A DNA stretch of 64,000 nt, taken from contig NZ_JACCBN010000001.1 in NCBI RefSeq assembly GCF_013409505.1, forward strand, positions 1,426,001-1,490,000, read 5' to 3'. The stretch's first letter is position 1; every line of letters starts with the position of its first letter. The DNA comes from Actinomycetospora corticicola. Its GTDB lineage: Bacteria; Actinomycetota; Actinomycetes; Mycobacteriales; Pseudonocardiaceae. The translations under genes and the position numbers were made by a program. Below, piece by piece: positions 34,347-44,714 of the stretch. The notes beneath the pieces are model-generated. The model saw nothing but the letters and a program-made list of their open reading frames with translations, searched no databases and had not been told where the DNA came from.

Positions 34347-35374
34347 CCAACCTGGGTGAACGCAGCGACGGGGCCCGTCGCTCGACGGGCGTGCGCACCC
34401 CGAGCCAGCCGGTGCCCGTCCAGCGGGCGCGACCGCTCCCGGGGCCCCCGGTCGACACCCCGCTGGTCATCGAGACCCGGGGGCTGACCAAGCGGTACGG
34501 CTCGCGCGCCGCGGTCGACGAGGTCGACCTGCACGTGGCCGAGGGCGACCGCTACGGCTTCCTGGGTCCGAACGGCTCGGGCAAGACGACCATGGTCCGG
34601 ATGCTGCTCGGGCTCGTCTTCGCGACCCGCGGGGAGATCCGGGTCCTGGGCCACGAGGTGCCGCGTGAGGTCCACCGGGTGCTCCCGCGGATCGGCGCGA
34701 TGGTCGAGGGCCCGGCGGCCTACGGGCACCTCTCGGGCCGCGCCAACCTCGACCTGCTGGACGCCTCGGGCCCCGGTCCCCGCGCGGGTCGCCGACGGCG
34801 GGTGGGCGAGGCCATGGAGCGCGTCGGACTCGGCGGGGTCGACCGCCGACCGGTGCGCACCTACTCGCTCGGCATGCGCCAGCGGCTGGGGCTCGCGGGC
34901 GCGCTGCTGTCCAAGCCCGACCTGCTCATCCTCGACGAGCCGACCAACGGGCTCGACCCGCACGGCATCCGGGAGATCCGCGAACTGCTGATCGAGCTGA
35001 ACCACGAGGGGACCACCGTCTTCCTCTCCAGCCACCTGCTGGCCGAGATCGAGGCCCTCTGCACCCAGGTCGGGGTGGTGGACCGCGGACGGCTCGTGCT
35101 CGAGGAACCGCTGGACGCGGTGCGGCGCCACACCGGGCGGGTCGTGGTGACCACACCCGACGTCGAGCGCGCAGCAGCGGCGCTCGGGTCCGCGCTGGTG
35201 GACCGCACGCCGGACGGCGGGCTCGTGGTCAGCCCCGCCGACGACGCGGGAGCGGCGGGCCTCGCCCGCCACCTCGTCGGAGCCGGTGTGCGCCTCGACG
35301 CGCTGGAGCCGGAGACGGTGAGCCTCGAGGACGTCGTCGTGCGCATCACGGGCCCCGGGAGCGACCGCGCATGA
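34343..35374 (+). CDS. ABC transporter ATP-binding protein (ABC-2 exporter)
   Basis: 343 residues. About 40 disordered residues precede the CcmA/NatA-type ATPase: Walker A GPNGSGKT, YSLGMRQRL signature and ILDEPTNGLDPHG. It is paralogous to the ATPase half of the fusion at 28865-31753 (both share HLSGRANL(E/D) and SSHLLAE(V/I)E). It starts at GTG 34343, coupled to the LolA-like gene, and overlaps the permease by 4 bp. Confidence 0.88.
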   Translation: MTNLGERSDGARRSTGVRTPSQPVPVQRARPLPGPPVDTPLVIETRGLTKRYGSRAAVDEVDLHVAEGDRYGFLGPNGSGKTTMVRMLLGLVFATRGEIRVLGHEVPREVHRVLPRIGAMVEGPAAYGHLSGRANLDLLDASGPGPRAGRRRRVGEAMERVGLGGVDRRPVRTYSLGMRQRLGLAGALLSKPDLLILDEPTNGLDPHGIREIRELLIELNHEGTTVFLSSHLLAEIEALCTQVGVVDRGRLVLEEPLDAVRRHTGRVVVTTPDVERAAAALGSALVDRTPDGGLVVSPADDAGAAGLARHLVGAGVRLDALEPETVSLEDVVVRITGPGSDRA

Positions 35375-36417
35375 TGGTGGTCGAGCTGCGCAAGCTGTTC
35401 CGACGGCCGCGCACGTGGGTGACGATCGGGCTGCTCTGCCTGCTGCCGGCGATCGTCGCGGTGTTCCTGGCGTCGACCCGGATCGCCCCGCCGCCGGGGC
35501 AGGGGGCGGCGTTCCTGTCCGCGGTGCTGGAGTCGGGGTCGCTGTACCCCGCGGCCGCGCTGGCCCTGGTGCTGCCGATCTTCCTGCCCGTCGCGGTGGC
35601 CGTGATCGCGGGCGACACGGTGGCCGGGGAGTCCGGCGCCGGGACGCTGCGGTACCTGCTCGTGCGGCCGGTCGGCCGGACGAAGCTGCTGGTGGCCAAG
35701 CTCGTGTCGGTCGTCGCCTTCGTGGTCGCGACGGTCGCCGCCGTGGCGGGCACGTCGTACGTGGTGGGCGTGACGCTGTTCGGCGCCGGCGATCCGGTCG
35801 CGGTGGTGAACGCGATCCCGCAGATCTCGGGCCCGGGCGGGGGAGGCTCGTCGAGTTCCGCCTCCGGGGGCGGCGGTGGCACCGGGGCGACCGCGCCGTC
35901 CGCGGGTGGCTCCGCCAGCGCCGCCGACCCGGCCGGACCGGCCCCGGCCGCGCCCGGAGCCCCGGCCGCGGGGCCCGACACCGGCTCGTCGAGCCAACTC
36001 GATCCCACCGAGGCCCGGGAGCGGGCCGCCGACTCCGTCGCGTCGCTCTCCGGCGACCCGCTCTCGCCCGCCGACCTGGCGCTGCGGCTGCTCGGGGCGA
36101 TGGCCTACATCACGATCTCCATGCTCGGCGTCGGGGCGATCGCGCTGTTCCTCTCCACCGTGACCGCCTCCTCCCTCGGGGCGACCCTGGGGGCGCTCGC
36201 CGCGCTGATCTCCTCGCAGGTGCTCGTGACGCTGGACGCGGCCGCCTCGGTCACCCCGTACCTGCCCACGCGGTACTGGCTGGCCTGGATCGACTTCTTC
36301 CGCGACCCGATCTTCCTGCGCGACATCCGGGCCGGCCTGATCGTGCAGGCCGCCTACGTCGTGATCCTCATGCTCGCGGCCTGGGCGAACTTCACGACCA
36401 AGGACGTCGCGCAGTAG
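35371..36417 (+). CDS. ABC-2 type permease with low-complexity extracellular loop
   Basis: 348 residues with six predicted TM segments. Between TM3 and TM4 (about 150-215) lies a Gly/Ser/Ala/Pro-rich stretch (GPGGGGSSSSASGGGGG onward), unusual for this family and probably extracellular. AGDTVAGESGAGTLRYLL matches the other permease in the window. ATG 35371 overlaps the ATPase stop (ATGA). The unit LolA-like/ATPase/permease is complete. Confidence 0.85.
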   Translation: MMVVELRKLFRRPRTWVTIGLLCLLPAIVAVFLASTRIAPPPGQGAAFLSAVLESGSLYPAAALALVLPIFLPVAVAVIAGDTVAGESGAGTLRYLLVRPVGRTKLLVAKLVSVVAFVVATVAAVAGTSYVVGVTLFGAGDPVAVVNAIPQISGPGGGGSSSSASGGGGGTGATAPSAGGSASAADPAGPAPAAPGAPAAGPDTGSSSQLDPTEARERAADSVASLSGDPLSPADLALRLLGAMAYITISMLGVGAIALFLSTVTASSLGATLGALAALISSQVLVTLDAAASVTPYLPTRYWLAWIDFFRDPIFLRDIRAGLIVQAAYVVILMLAAWANFTTKDVAQ

Positions 36418-36441
36418 GCCGATCCCGCCCGGTGACGCCGG

Positions 36442-36447
36442 TACCGT
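36442..36447 (+). promoter_or_regulatory. Possible leaderless -10 box of the Dyp peroxidase
   Basis: TACCGT is followed by 7 nt and ATG 36455. There is no ribosome binding site in between. Confidence 0.35.
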
Positions 36448-36454
36448 CCCGACC

Positions 36455-37351
36455 ATGGCCGTCCCGCAGAACGGGGTGCTCGCCCTCGGCACCTCCTCGC
36501 ACGTCTACCTCGAGTTCGACCGCCGACCCCACGTGGACGCCGCCGCCCTCGCGCACGCGCTCGCGGAGCTCGCCGTCTCGGTCCGGACGACGGGTGCGGT
36601 CAGCCTCGTCGTCGGGATGCGCCCGGAGCTGTGGGCCGAGGCCGCGCCGCAGGACGCCCCGGCGGACGTGCACGGGTACGACGAGCCGGTCACCGGCCCG
36701 GACGGCTTCTCGATGCCCGCGACGCAGCACGACGCGGTGATCTGGGTGTCCGGCGGCAGTCGCTCGGTGGTGTTCGACGGCGGCACCACCGCGGTGGCCG
36801 CCCTCCACGGGGTCGCCGACCTCGCCGACGAGACCGCCGCCTGGTCCCACCACCACGACCGGGACCTCACCGGCTTCGAGGACGGCACCGAGAACCCGCC
36901 CGCGGCCGAGGCCCCCGGGGTCGTGCTCGTGCCGGACGGGCAGCCCGGCGCGGGCGGGTCGGTGCTCCTGCTGCAGAAGTGGCGCCACGACGCCGACCGC
37001 TGGACCGCGCTCGACCGCAGCACCCAGGAGGACGTCATCGGCCGGACGAAGCCCGACTCGGTCGAGCTCGACCCGAAGCCGGCGGACGCCCACGCCGCGC
37101 GGACCGACCAGGACACCTACGGCCACATCGTCCGTCGCAACTCCGCCTACGGGGACACCACCGACCACGGCACGATGTTCGTCGGCTTCTGCGCCTCGCA
37201 GGGGCCGCTCGCGGCGATGCTCGACGCCATGGCCGGGCAGGACGGTCCGCGGGACGCCCTGACCCGCTACACGACCGCCCTCACCGGCGCCTACTACGTC
37301 ATCCCCGCCGCGGACAGCCTCGTCCGGCTCGCCCCCGCTCCGGCGGGCTGA
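36455..37351 (+). CDS. Dyp-type heme peroxidase (B-class like)
   Basis: A 298-residue dye-decolorizing peroxidase with the distal GFEDGTENP motif (D143), HIVRRNSAYGD and TMFVGFCASQ. There is no Tat signal, so it is cytoplasmic or an encapsulin cargo; no encapsulin gene or obvious cargo-loading C-terminus is visible. It uses H2O2 to oxidise dyes or porphyrins. It starts at ATG 36455. Its 3' end overlaps the convergent ClC gene by 58 bp. Confidence 0.87.
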   Translation: MAVPQNGVLALGTSSHVYLEFDRRPHVDAAALAHALAELAVSVRTTGAVSLVVGMRPELWAEAAPQDAPADVHGYDEPVTGPDGFSMPATQHDAVIWVSGGSRSVVFDGGTTAVAALHGVADLADETAAWSHHHDRDLTGFEDGTENPPAAEAPGVVLVPDGQPGAGGSVLLLQKWRHDADRWTALDRSTQEDVIGRTKPDSVELDPKPADAHAARTDQDTYGHIVRRNSAYGDTTDHGTMFVGFCASQGPLAAMLDAMAGQDGPRDALTRYTTALTGAYYVIPAADSLVRLAPAPAG

Positions 37352-38952
37352 CCGAGCAGCGCCGCGAGGGTCGTCGTCCCCAGCACCTCCCCGTCCTTCC
37401 CGACGACGGGTGCTGCCGAGACCCCGGCGGCCAGGAGCCGCTCCCGGGCGTCGGCGAGCGTGTCGTCCGGACCGACCGTCACCGGGTCCGCCACGAGCTC
37501 CCCGGAGCGCCGTTCCACCCCGAGTAGCCGGCCGTCGTCGGCGACGCGCAGGCGGAGGCGCCCCGACCCGTCGTCCGGAACGGGGGACATGACCTCGTCG
37601 ACGAACCGCACCGAGAAGGGGTCGACGGCGTACTCGCGGGAGAGATGCCCGCCGCGGCGGGCGATCTTCTCGGTCAGCACCGACCGGCGCAGGAGCAGGA
37701 TCGACACGCCGTAGGCCGTGGCCGAGGCGATGAGCAGCGGGAGCAGCGCCGACCAGGCGTGGGTGAGCTCGAGCGAGAAGACCACGCCCGTCAGCGGCGA
37801 GCGCATCACACCACCGACCGTCGCCGCGAGCCCGACCAGCGCCCAGAACCCCGGCCCGACCGGCGGCAGGACCAGTCCGGCGAGCGCGCCGAGGGCCGCG
37901 CCGATCATGAACGTCGGCGCGAGCACCCCGCCCGACGTCCCCGAGCCGAGCGACAGCCCCCAGATCAGCGACTTCACCACGAGGATGCCGACGATCAGCG
38001 AGAGCGCGGCGTGGCCGGAGAGCAGGTCACCGATGACGTCGTAGCCGACCCCGAGCGCCCGGGGCACGATCAGCCCGCCGATCCCGATGATCAGTCCGCC
38101 GATCGCCGGCCACCACATCCAGTGCAGGCGGCCGCGGAGCAGTTCGAAGGTGTCCTCGGAGCGGTAGACCAGCGCGGTCACGGCGACGGCGAGCAGCCCG
38201 CCCAGCACCCCGATCCCGATCGCGAGGAGCTCCGCGGGCACGTCGATGCGCCAGCCCGCCGTGTCGAGCCCGAAGAGCGGCCCGGACCCGAGCAGCGGCG
38301 CCCGGAGCAACGTCGCCGTCACCACGGCCGCCGTCACGGGCAGGAAGCTGCGCGGCCGCCACTCGAAGAGCAGCAGCTCGACGGCGAGGAGCACGGACGC
38401 GAGCGGGGCGTTGAACGTCGCCGCCATACCCGCGGCCGCCCCCGAGACCATGAGCGCCTTCCGCTCGTCGTCGGTGAGGCGCAGCCGCTGCGCGACGAGG
38501 GAGCCGAGGGCCCCGCCGGTCATGATGATCGGGCCCTCGGCGCCGAACGGCCCGCCGGTGCCGATGCTGATCGCGGCCGAGGTCGGCTTCAGCAGCGCGA
38601 CCTTCCCCTCCACGACGCTGCGCTTGAACAGGATCGCCTCGAGCGCCTCCGGCATGCCGTGGCCGCGGATCTTCTCCGAGCCGTAGCGCGCCATCACGCC
38701 CACGACCAGCCCGCCGACCACGGGCGCGCCGAGCACCACCCACCACGGGGCGTGCAGCTGCCCGGGGCTCACCGTGTCGGTCGCCAACCGGCCGCCGAAC
38801 ACGGCGTTGGTGATCAGTCCGATCAGCCGGAGCAGCAGCCACGCGGCCACGGCGCCGAGGGCACCGATCGGGATCGCCCAGGCGACGATCGCCCCGACGC
38901 GCGGGGTCAGCGTGAAGTCGGCGAGGGGTCCGGGACGTCGGGTCACGGTCAC
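37294..38952 (-). CDS. ClC-family chloride channel/transporter with CBS domains
   Basis: 552 residues. The ClC core has the selectivity motifs GTGGPFGAEGPI and GSGTSGGVLAPTFMIGAALG and about ten membrane helices. The C-terminal about 130 residues form a CBS pair (VDEVMSPVPDD; DPVTVGPDDTLADARERL). The first motif is GPFGAEGPI, with Glu as in H+/Cl- exchangers. GTG 38952 overlaps the MarR stop (GTGA), so both are one unit. The stop lies 58 bp inside the opposite Dyp gene. Confidence 0.87.
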   Translation of the reverse strand: MTVTRRPGPLADFTLTPRVGAIVAWAIPIGALGAVAAWLLLRLIGLITNAVFGGRLATDTVSPGQLHAPWWVVLGAPVVGGLVVGVMARYGSEKIRGHGMPEALEAILFKRSVVEGKVALLKPTSAAISIGTGGPFGAEGPIIMTGGALGSLVAQRLRLTDDERKALMVSGAAAGMAATFNAPLASVLLAVELLLFEWRPRSFLPVTAAVVTATLLRAPLLGSGPLFGLDTAGWRIDVPAELLAIGIGVLGGLLAVAVTALVYRSEDTFELLRGRLHWMWWPAIGGLIIGIGGLIVPRALGVGYDVIGDLLSGHAALSLIVGILVVKSLIWGLSLGSGTSGGVLAPTFMIGAALGALAGLVLPPVGPGFWALVGLAATVGGVMRSPLTGVVFSLELTHAWSALLPLLIASATAYGVSILLLRRSVLTEKIARRGGHLSREYAVDPFSVRFVDEVMSPVPDDGSGRLRLRVADDGRLLGVERRSGELVADPVTVGPDDTLADARERLLAAGVSAAPVVGKDGEVLGTTTLAALLGQPAGAGASRTRLSAAGMT

Positions 38953-39407
38953 GGGTTCATCAGCTCCAGAGGGCCGGTGCCGTCGGGATCCGCGGCGTCC
39001 CGGAGGGCGGAGAGGGCGGTGGTGAGGGCGTCGCGGTGCTCCTCCGGCAGGCGGCCGACGAGGTCCGCGAGGGCCTCCCGACGACGGGCCAGGACGGTGG
39101 CGACCACGGCCCGCCCGGCCTCGGTGGGCTCGAGCACCACGACGCTGCGGTTCGCCGGGTCCCGACGACGGGTCAGGTGGCCCGAGGCCTCCAGCTGGTC
39201 GCCGAGGCGGGTCACCGACGAGGCGGCGGAGCCGAGCCGGTGCGCGGCGACGGTGCCCGCGCTCGGGCCGAGGTCGTCGAGGACGAGCAGGAGCCGGAAC
39301 TGGGGGAGGGTCACGTCGAGGTCCTCGAGCGCCCGGGTCGCGATCCCGACGAGCAGCCTCGTCGTGCCCATGAGGGCGTCCACCGCTTCGTTCACGCACG
39401 CAACCAT
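38949..39407 (-). CDS. MarR-family transcriptional regulator
   Basis: About 152 residues from ATG 39407. It is a winged-helix MarR fold: dimer helix, ITLPQFRLLLVLDD-like segment (VTLPQFRLLLVLDD), recognition helix GSAASSVTRLGDQLEASGHL and wing RRRDPANRSVVVLEPTEAG. It is coupled by 4 bp to the ClC gene and probably controls it and itself. An earlier start at 39482 is possible but would run into the repeat zone. Confidence 0.8.
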   Translation of the reverse strand: MVACVNEAVDALMGTTRLLVGIATRALEDLDVTLPQFRLLLVLDDLGPSAGTVAAHRLGSAASSVTRLGDQLEASGHLTRRRDPANRSVVVLEPTEAGRAVVATVLARRREALADLVGRLPEEHRDALTTALSALRDAADPDGTGPLELMNP

Positions 39408-39419
39408 TGCGCACTGCAA
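39407..39419. promoter_or_regulatory. Candidate MarR operator at its own start
   Basis: TTGC-N5-GCAA (39407-39419) is an inverted repeat touching the MarR start codon. The position fits autoregulation; the assignment is by proximity only. Confidence 0.35.
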
Positions 39420-39483
39420 CGCCTGCGTCAGCTCAGTGTGGCCCCGATCATCCGGCCGGCGGCGGATGAACCCGGAACGCACG

Positions 39484-39539
39484 CGAGGGCCACATCAGGC
39501 AGCTCTCCGCGCCGTCTGCCCTGCCTGATGTCACCCTCG
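39484..39539. repeat. Dispersed inverted repeat (copy 3)
   Basis: 19-nt arms at 39484-39502 and 39521-39539 pair at 17 of 19 positions around an 18-nt loop. Same family as 79-134 and 41334-41389. It lies 13 bp past the end of the leftward SCO6745-family gene, a terminator position. Confidence 0.7.
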
Positions 39540-39552
39540 CGGCGGGGAGCGG

Positions 39553-40422
39553 CTACGTCGCCGACCGGTCCGCGGCCGGCGCGAAGACGCCCTCGGGGAA
39601 GGCGCCGGCCGCGAGGAGCCGCTTCGTCAGGCCGCCGCCGACCTCCGCGAGCTCGGCGGTCGCGTCGGGGCCGAGGTGCTCCCACGGCGCCGCGGAAGTC
39701 CGGGACGTCTGCGTCTCGATCTCCTCACGGAAGGCCGCCCCCTCCGCGGTGAGGGACAGCTCGCCGTCCACCAGCCCGCGGTCCCGCAGCCCCGCGACCG
39801 CCTCGCCCCACTGGTCGGGCGACCACCCGCGGGTCTTCTGCGCCACCTCCGGGAGGAACCCCTTCCCGGTCGCGGTGTGCAGGACGAGCGCCTCGACCCC
39901 GGACACGCCCGCCGCGAGCAGGGCCGCGAGGTGCCCGTCGCCGCGGTACTCGCGGAGCAGCGTGATCGCGTGCCACAGCGCCAGGTGCGGCTCGTCGGGC
40001 CAGGGCAGGTCGGCGTGCGCGGCGTAGAGCACGCGGTCCTCGGAGGTGCAGGCCTCCGACGCCCGACGGGCCAGCACGCCCGCCCGCTCGCACTCCCGCG
40101 ACGACACGGCGTCCCCGAGCAGGCGGCGCAGCGCCCGGTCGGCGGCGCGGAGGCGGGCGTTGAGCACGACCTCGGGCGGGGCCGACAGCCAGATCATCGG
40201 TACGAACCGGGCGACCAGCGCCGGGTTGAAGTTGTAGTACGTCGCCGCCACGACCCCCGGCCCGATTGCGCCCATCGCGGCCGAGCGCTGCGCGAAGTAC
40301 TGGGCCCGTGGGTGCTCGATCCCCAGCTCGCCGAGCTCCTCACCGACCTCGGGCGCGAAGTAGATCATCGAGTGCAGGGGTTCGAGGCGGCGGTACACGC
40401 GGGCGACGTCACGGGGCTCCAC
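39553..40422 (-). CDS. SCO6745-family (SalK-like) protein
   Basis: 289 residues from GTG 40422 (VEPRDVARVYRRLEPLHSMIYFAPE), mostly helical. RSAAMGAIGPGVVAATYYNFNP and the C-terminal helix-turn-helix-like part (GWSPDQWGEAVAGLRDRGLVD, LTAEGAAFREEIE) are characteristic of the SCO6745 family. Function is unknown, and DNA binding is only suggested by the winged-helix pattern. It is divergent from the lipase-like gene with 32 bp between starts. Confidence 0.72.
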   Translation of the reverse strand: MEPRDVARVYRRLEPLHSMIYFAPEVGEELGELGIEHPRAQYFAQRSAAMGAIGPGVVAATYYNFNPALVARFVPMIWLSAPPEVVLNARLRAADRALRRLLGDAVSSRECERAGVLARRASEACTSEDRVLYAAHADLPWPDEPHLALWHAITLLREYRGDGHLAALLAAGVSGVEALVLHTATGKGFLPEVAQKTRGWSPDQWGEAVAGLRDRGLVDGELSLTAEGAAFREEIETQTSRTSAAPWEHLGPDATAELAEVGGGLTKRLLAAGAFPEGVFAPAADRSAT

Positions 40423-40454
40423 GAGGACGCACGCTAACGCGAGCACACACGATC

Positions 40455-41327
40455 ATGGGCACACTGGAGGTCGTGACCCGGTGGCCCCAGCGTGCGCCCC
40501 TCGGCGGCCTCGCCCCGCGACGCCGCCTGTTCGTGCTGGTCATGGCGGGGATCGTGCTGGCCGTGGCGGTGCTCGTCGGGGTGTCGGTGGCCCGCGAGTA
40601 CGCCGTGCCGCCGCAGGCCGACCCGGCGGTCATGGGCCCGGTCGTGCTCGTCCCCGGATACGGCGGCAACACCGACGCGCTGCAGGCGCTCGCGCTGCGC
40701 CTGCGGGTGGTCGGGCGGCCGGCCGTCGTCGTCGATCTCCCCGACGGCGGGACGGGCGACTTCGCCGCGCAGGCGGCGGCCATCGACGACACGGTCCGCG
40801 ACCTCATCCGCCACGACGACGCCACGAGCGTCGACCTCATCGGCTACTCCGCCGGCGGCGTCGCCTCGTGGCTGTACCTGCAGACCGGGACGACGGCGCC
40901 CGCGATCCGCCGTGTGGTCACCCTCGGGTCACCGTTGCAGGGCGCGGAGCTGGCCGCGGCCGGCGGTGCCCTGGTGCCCGGCGCCTGCCCCCGGGCCTGC
41001 CAGCAGCTCGCCCCCGGCAGCGCTCTGCTCGCCCGGCTCGCGGCGGCGCCCCGGCCGGACATCCCCTGGCTCTCGCTGTGGACCGACCAGGACGACACCG
41101 TCACCCCACCCGCCTCGTCCGCGCTGCCGGGCATCCGCTCGATCCGGCTCCAGGCGGTCTGCGACGGCATCCTCATCGGTCACGGCCAGCTCCCGACGGC
41201 GGGTCTGGCCATCGGGCTGACCCTCCGCGCGCTCGGCACGAGGTCCCTCCCGGTCGCGGTGCCGGGCGACTGCTCCCGTCTGCAGGCCGAGGGGGTCGGG
41301 CGGCCGGTCCTCGTCGGCACGCGCTGA
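40455..41327 (+). CDS. Exported lipase/esterase (alpha/beta hydrolase)
   Basis: 290 residues. An N-terminal signal anchor (about 25-46, FVLVMAGIVLAVAVLVGVSVA) precedes a triacylglycerol-lipase/EstA-type fold: VVLVPGYGGNTDAL (oxyanion region), LIGYSAGGVAS (nucleophile Ser), WTDQDDTVTPP (Asp) and IGHGQLPT (His). Two Cys in ACPRACQQL may form an extracellular disulfide. It starts at ATG 40455, although GTG codons shortly downstream are possible. Substrate unknown. Confidence 0.8.
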   Translation: MGTLEVVTRWPQRAPLGGLAPRRRLFVLVMAGIVLAVAVLVGVSVAREYAVPPQADPAVMGPVVLVPGYGGNTDALQALALRLRVVGRPAVVVDLPDGGTGDFAAQAAAIDDTVRDLIRHDDATSVDLIGYSAGGVASWLYLQTGTTAPAIRRVVTLGSPLQGAELAAAGGALVPGACPRACQQLAPGSALLARLAAAPRPDIPWLSLWTDQDDTVTPPASSALPGIRSIRLQAVCDGILIGHGQLPTAGLAIGLTLRALGTRSLPVAVPGDCSRLQAEGVGRPVLVGTR

Positions 41328-41333
41328 CCGCCG

Positions 41334-41389
41334 CGAGGGTGACGTCAGGCAGGGCCGACGGCTCGGGGAGCTGCCTGGCGTGACCCTCG
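41334..41389. repeat. Dispersed inverted repeat (copy 4)
   Basis: Arms 41334-41352 and 41371-41389 pair at 17 of 19 positions. It lies exactly between two convergent genes (stop 41327 and stop 41403), so it probably works as a bidirectional terminator. Confidence 0.72.
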
Positions 41390-41402
41390 TGAGCTGCCGG
41401 TG

Positions 41403-41606
41403 TCACCTCAGGCGCTGCGGGTCGCCCGCGTCCACCTCCCCGTGCGCACCGGCCCGCTTCGCGAGCCAGATGCCGCCGCTGATCACGAGCGCGCCCGCGA
41501 TCAGCCAGCCGAGGGCGCCGAGCAGGAAGTGCACGAGCGGCAGGACGACCCCGCCGAGGAGCACGAGCGCGCCGATACCGACCAGGACCCACACCACGAT
41601 CTTCAT
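41403..41606 (-). CDS. Small two-TM membrane protein
   Basis: 67 residues from ATG 41606: two hydrophobic helices (3-28 and 30-48, Gly/Val/Leu-rich) and a charged tail. It is divergent from the FAD oxidoreductase (57 bp apart). No family recognised. The same frame stays open upstream for over 3 kb antisense to typA, which is a GC artefact. Confidence 0.6.
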   Translation of the reverse strand: MKIVVWVLVGIGALVLLGGVVLPLVHFLLGALGWLIAGALVISGGIWLAKRAGAHGEVDAGDPQRLR

Positions 41607-41663
41607 GACGTCGAGCCTGCGCCGGACTGCGCCGCGCGGGATCGGGGTGCGACCCTGAGTTTC

Positions 41664-42686
41664 ATGCGGGTCACCGTGGTGGGTGCCGGGATCGTGGGGC
41701 TGGCGACGGCGGACGCGCTGGTCCGGCGCGGGCACGACGTGACCGTCCTCGAGGCGCGCCGGCCGATGGGCGCACGCAGCGTCGGGGCGTCCCGGATCTT
41801 CCGGCTCGCCCACGGCGACCCCGCCCTGGTGGCCGCGGCGGCGGAGGCCCGGGGGCTCTGGGACGCCTGGTCGGAGCGCGCCGGGCGCCCGCTGCTCGGC
41901 GCCGAGGGCGCGATCGTCTCCGGCCCACGGGTCGACGACTGGGCGGCGGCCATGGGAGCCGCCGGTGCGGCGCACGAGGTGGGCGACCAGCCGTCGGGAA
42001 CGCTCGGACGCACCGAGGGACCGACGCTCCGCGATCCGGCCGGGGGAGCGCTCGACCTCGCCGGCGCGGGCCGCCTGCTGCAGGAGGCCCTGCGCCCGGT
42101 CCTGCGACCGGGCCGGGTGGTCGACCTGGACGAGCTGATCGCCGACGCGATCGTCCTGACGGCGGGGGCGGGCACCGCCGAGCTCGCCGCGCAGGTCGGC
42201 ATCGAGGTGCCCGCCGAGTTCTGCCACCACGTCCGCCTCGCGTTCCGGCTCCGCGCGCCGCGGGCGACCGTCCCGCCCGCCCACCTCGACGGCACCCCCG
42301 GACCGGATCTCGCCTCGACCTACCAGCACCGCACGCCGGAGGGCGCCTGGGCGATCGGCGGCCACCTGCCCGACGCCCTCACGACGACGGGTGAGAACTC
42401 CCTCGACGAGGTCCGCCGCCGGTCCCGCGACGCGGTCACGGCGCACGTCGCGGAGCGGATCCCCGAGCTCGACCCGGCCCCGGTCGACGAGGTCACCTGC
42501 ACCCCGACGGCGGGGGAGGGTGACGGGGTACGGACGGCCCGGGCCGGGAACGTGCACGTCCTGTGGGGCGGGAACCTCGCGAAGTTCGCCCCGTTGCTGG
42601 GAGAACGCCTGGCCGGAGCGGTCGACGGGGACCACGTGGCGCACGCCATCGGTCCACCCGACGACCCGGCGGATCACGGTCGGTAA
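41664..42686 (+). CDS. FAD-dependent oxidoreductase (DAO/sarcosine-oxidase type)
   Basis: 340 residues with the dinucleotide loop VVGAGIVGLATADAL at the N-terminus, GASRIFRLAHGD as in monomeric sarcosine/N-methyltryptophan oxidases, and VLTAGAGTAELAAQ. It is slightly shorter than typical (370-390). The typical C-terminal motif with the covalent-flavin Cys is not seen; NVHVLWGGNLAKFAPLLGE occupies that region. It probably oxidises an amine or amino acid. It starts at ATG 41664. Confidence 0.72.
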   Translation: MRVTVVGAGIVGLATADALVRRGHDVTVLEARRPMGARSVGASRIFRLAHGDPALVAAAAEARGLWDAWSERAGRPLLGAEGAIVSGPRVDDWAAAMGAAGAAHEVGDQPSGTLGRTEGPTLRDPAGGALDLAGAGRLLQEALRPVLRPGRVVDLDELIADAIVLTAGAGTAELAAQVGIEVPAEFCHHVRLAFRLRAPRATVPPAHLDGTPGPDLASTYQHRTPEGAWAIGGHLPDALTTTGENSLDEVRRRSRDAVTAHVAERIPELDPAPVDEVTCTPTAGEGDGVRTARAGNVHVLWGGNLAKFAPLLGERLAGAVDGDHVAHAIGPPDDPADHGR

Positions 42687-42728
42687 CCTGGAAGGGTCCG
42701 GCACCCTGTTTGAAGGAAGTCTCTCCTC

Positions 42729-44657
<1,929 letters not shown>

Positions 44658-44671
44658 GTCTCGCCCCGGGG

Positions 44672-44708
44672 CTCCTCGGTCCGTCACGATGCGCGTGACG
44701 CCGAGGAG
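44672..44708 (+). promoter_or_regulatory. Nested hairpin covering the ribosome binding site of the next gene
   Basis: CTCCTCGG (44672-44679) pairs with CCGAGGAG (44701-44708), and inside CGTCAC pairs with GTGACG (44682-44687 and 44695-44700). The 3' arm contains the GAGGAGG ribosome binding site of the membrane-protein gene at 44715. It may terminate typA transcription and/or block translation of the next gene. Confidence 0.5.
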
Positions 44709-44714
44709 GCCCCG

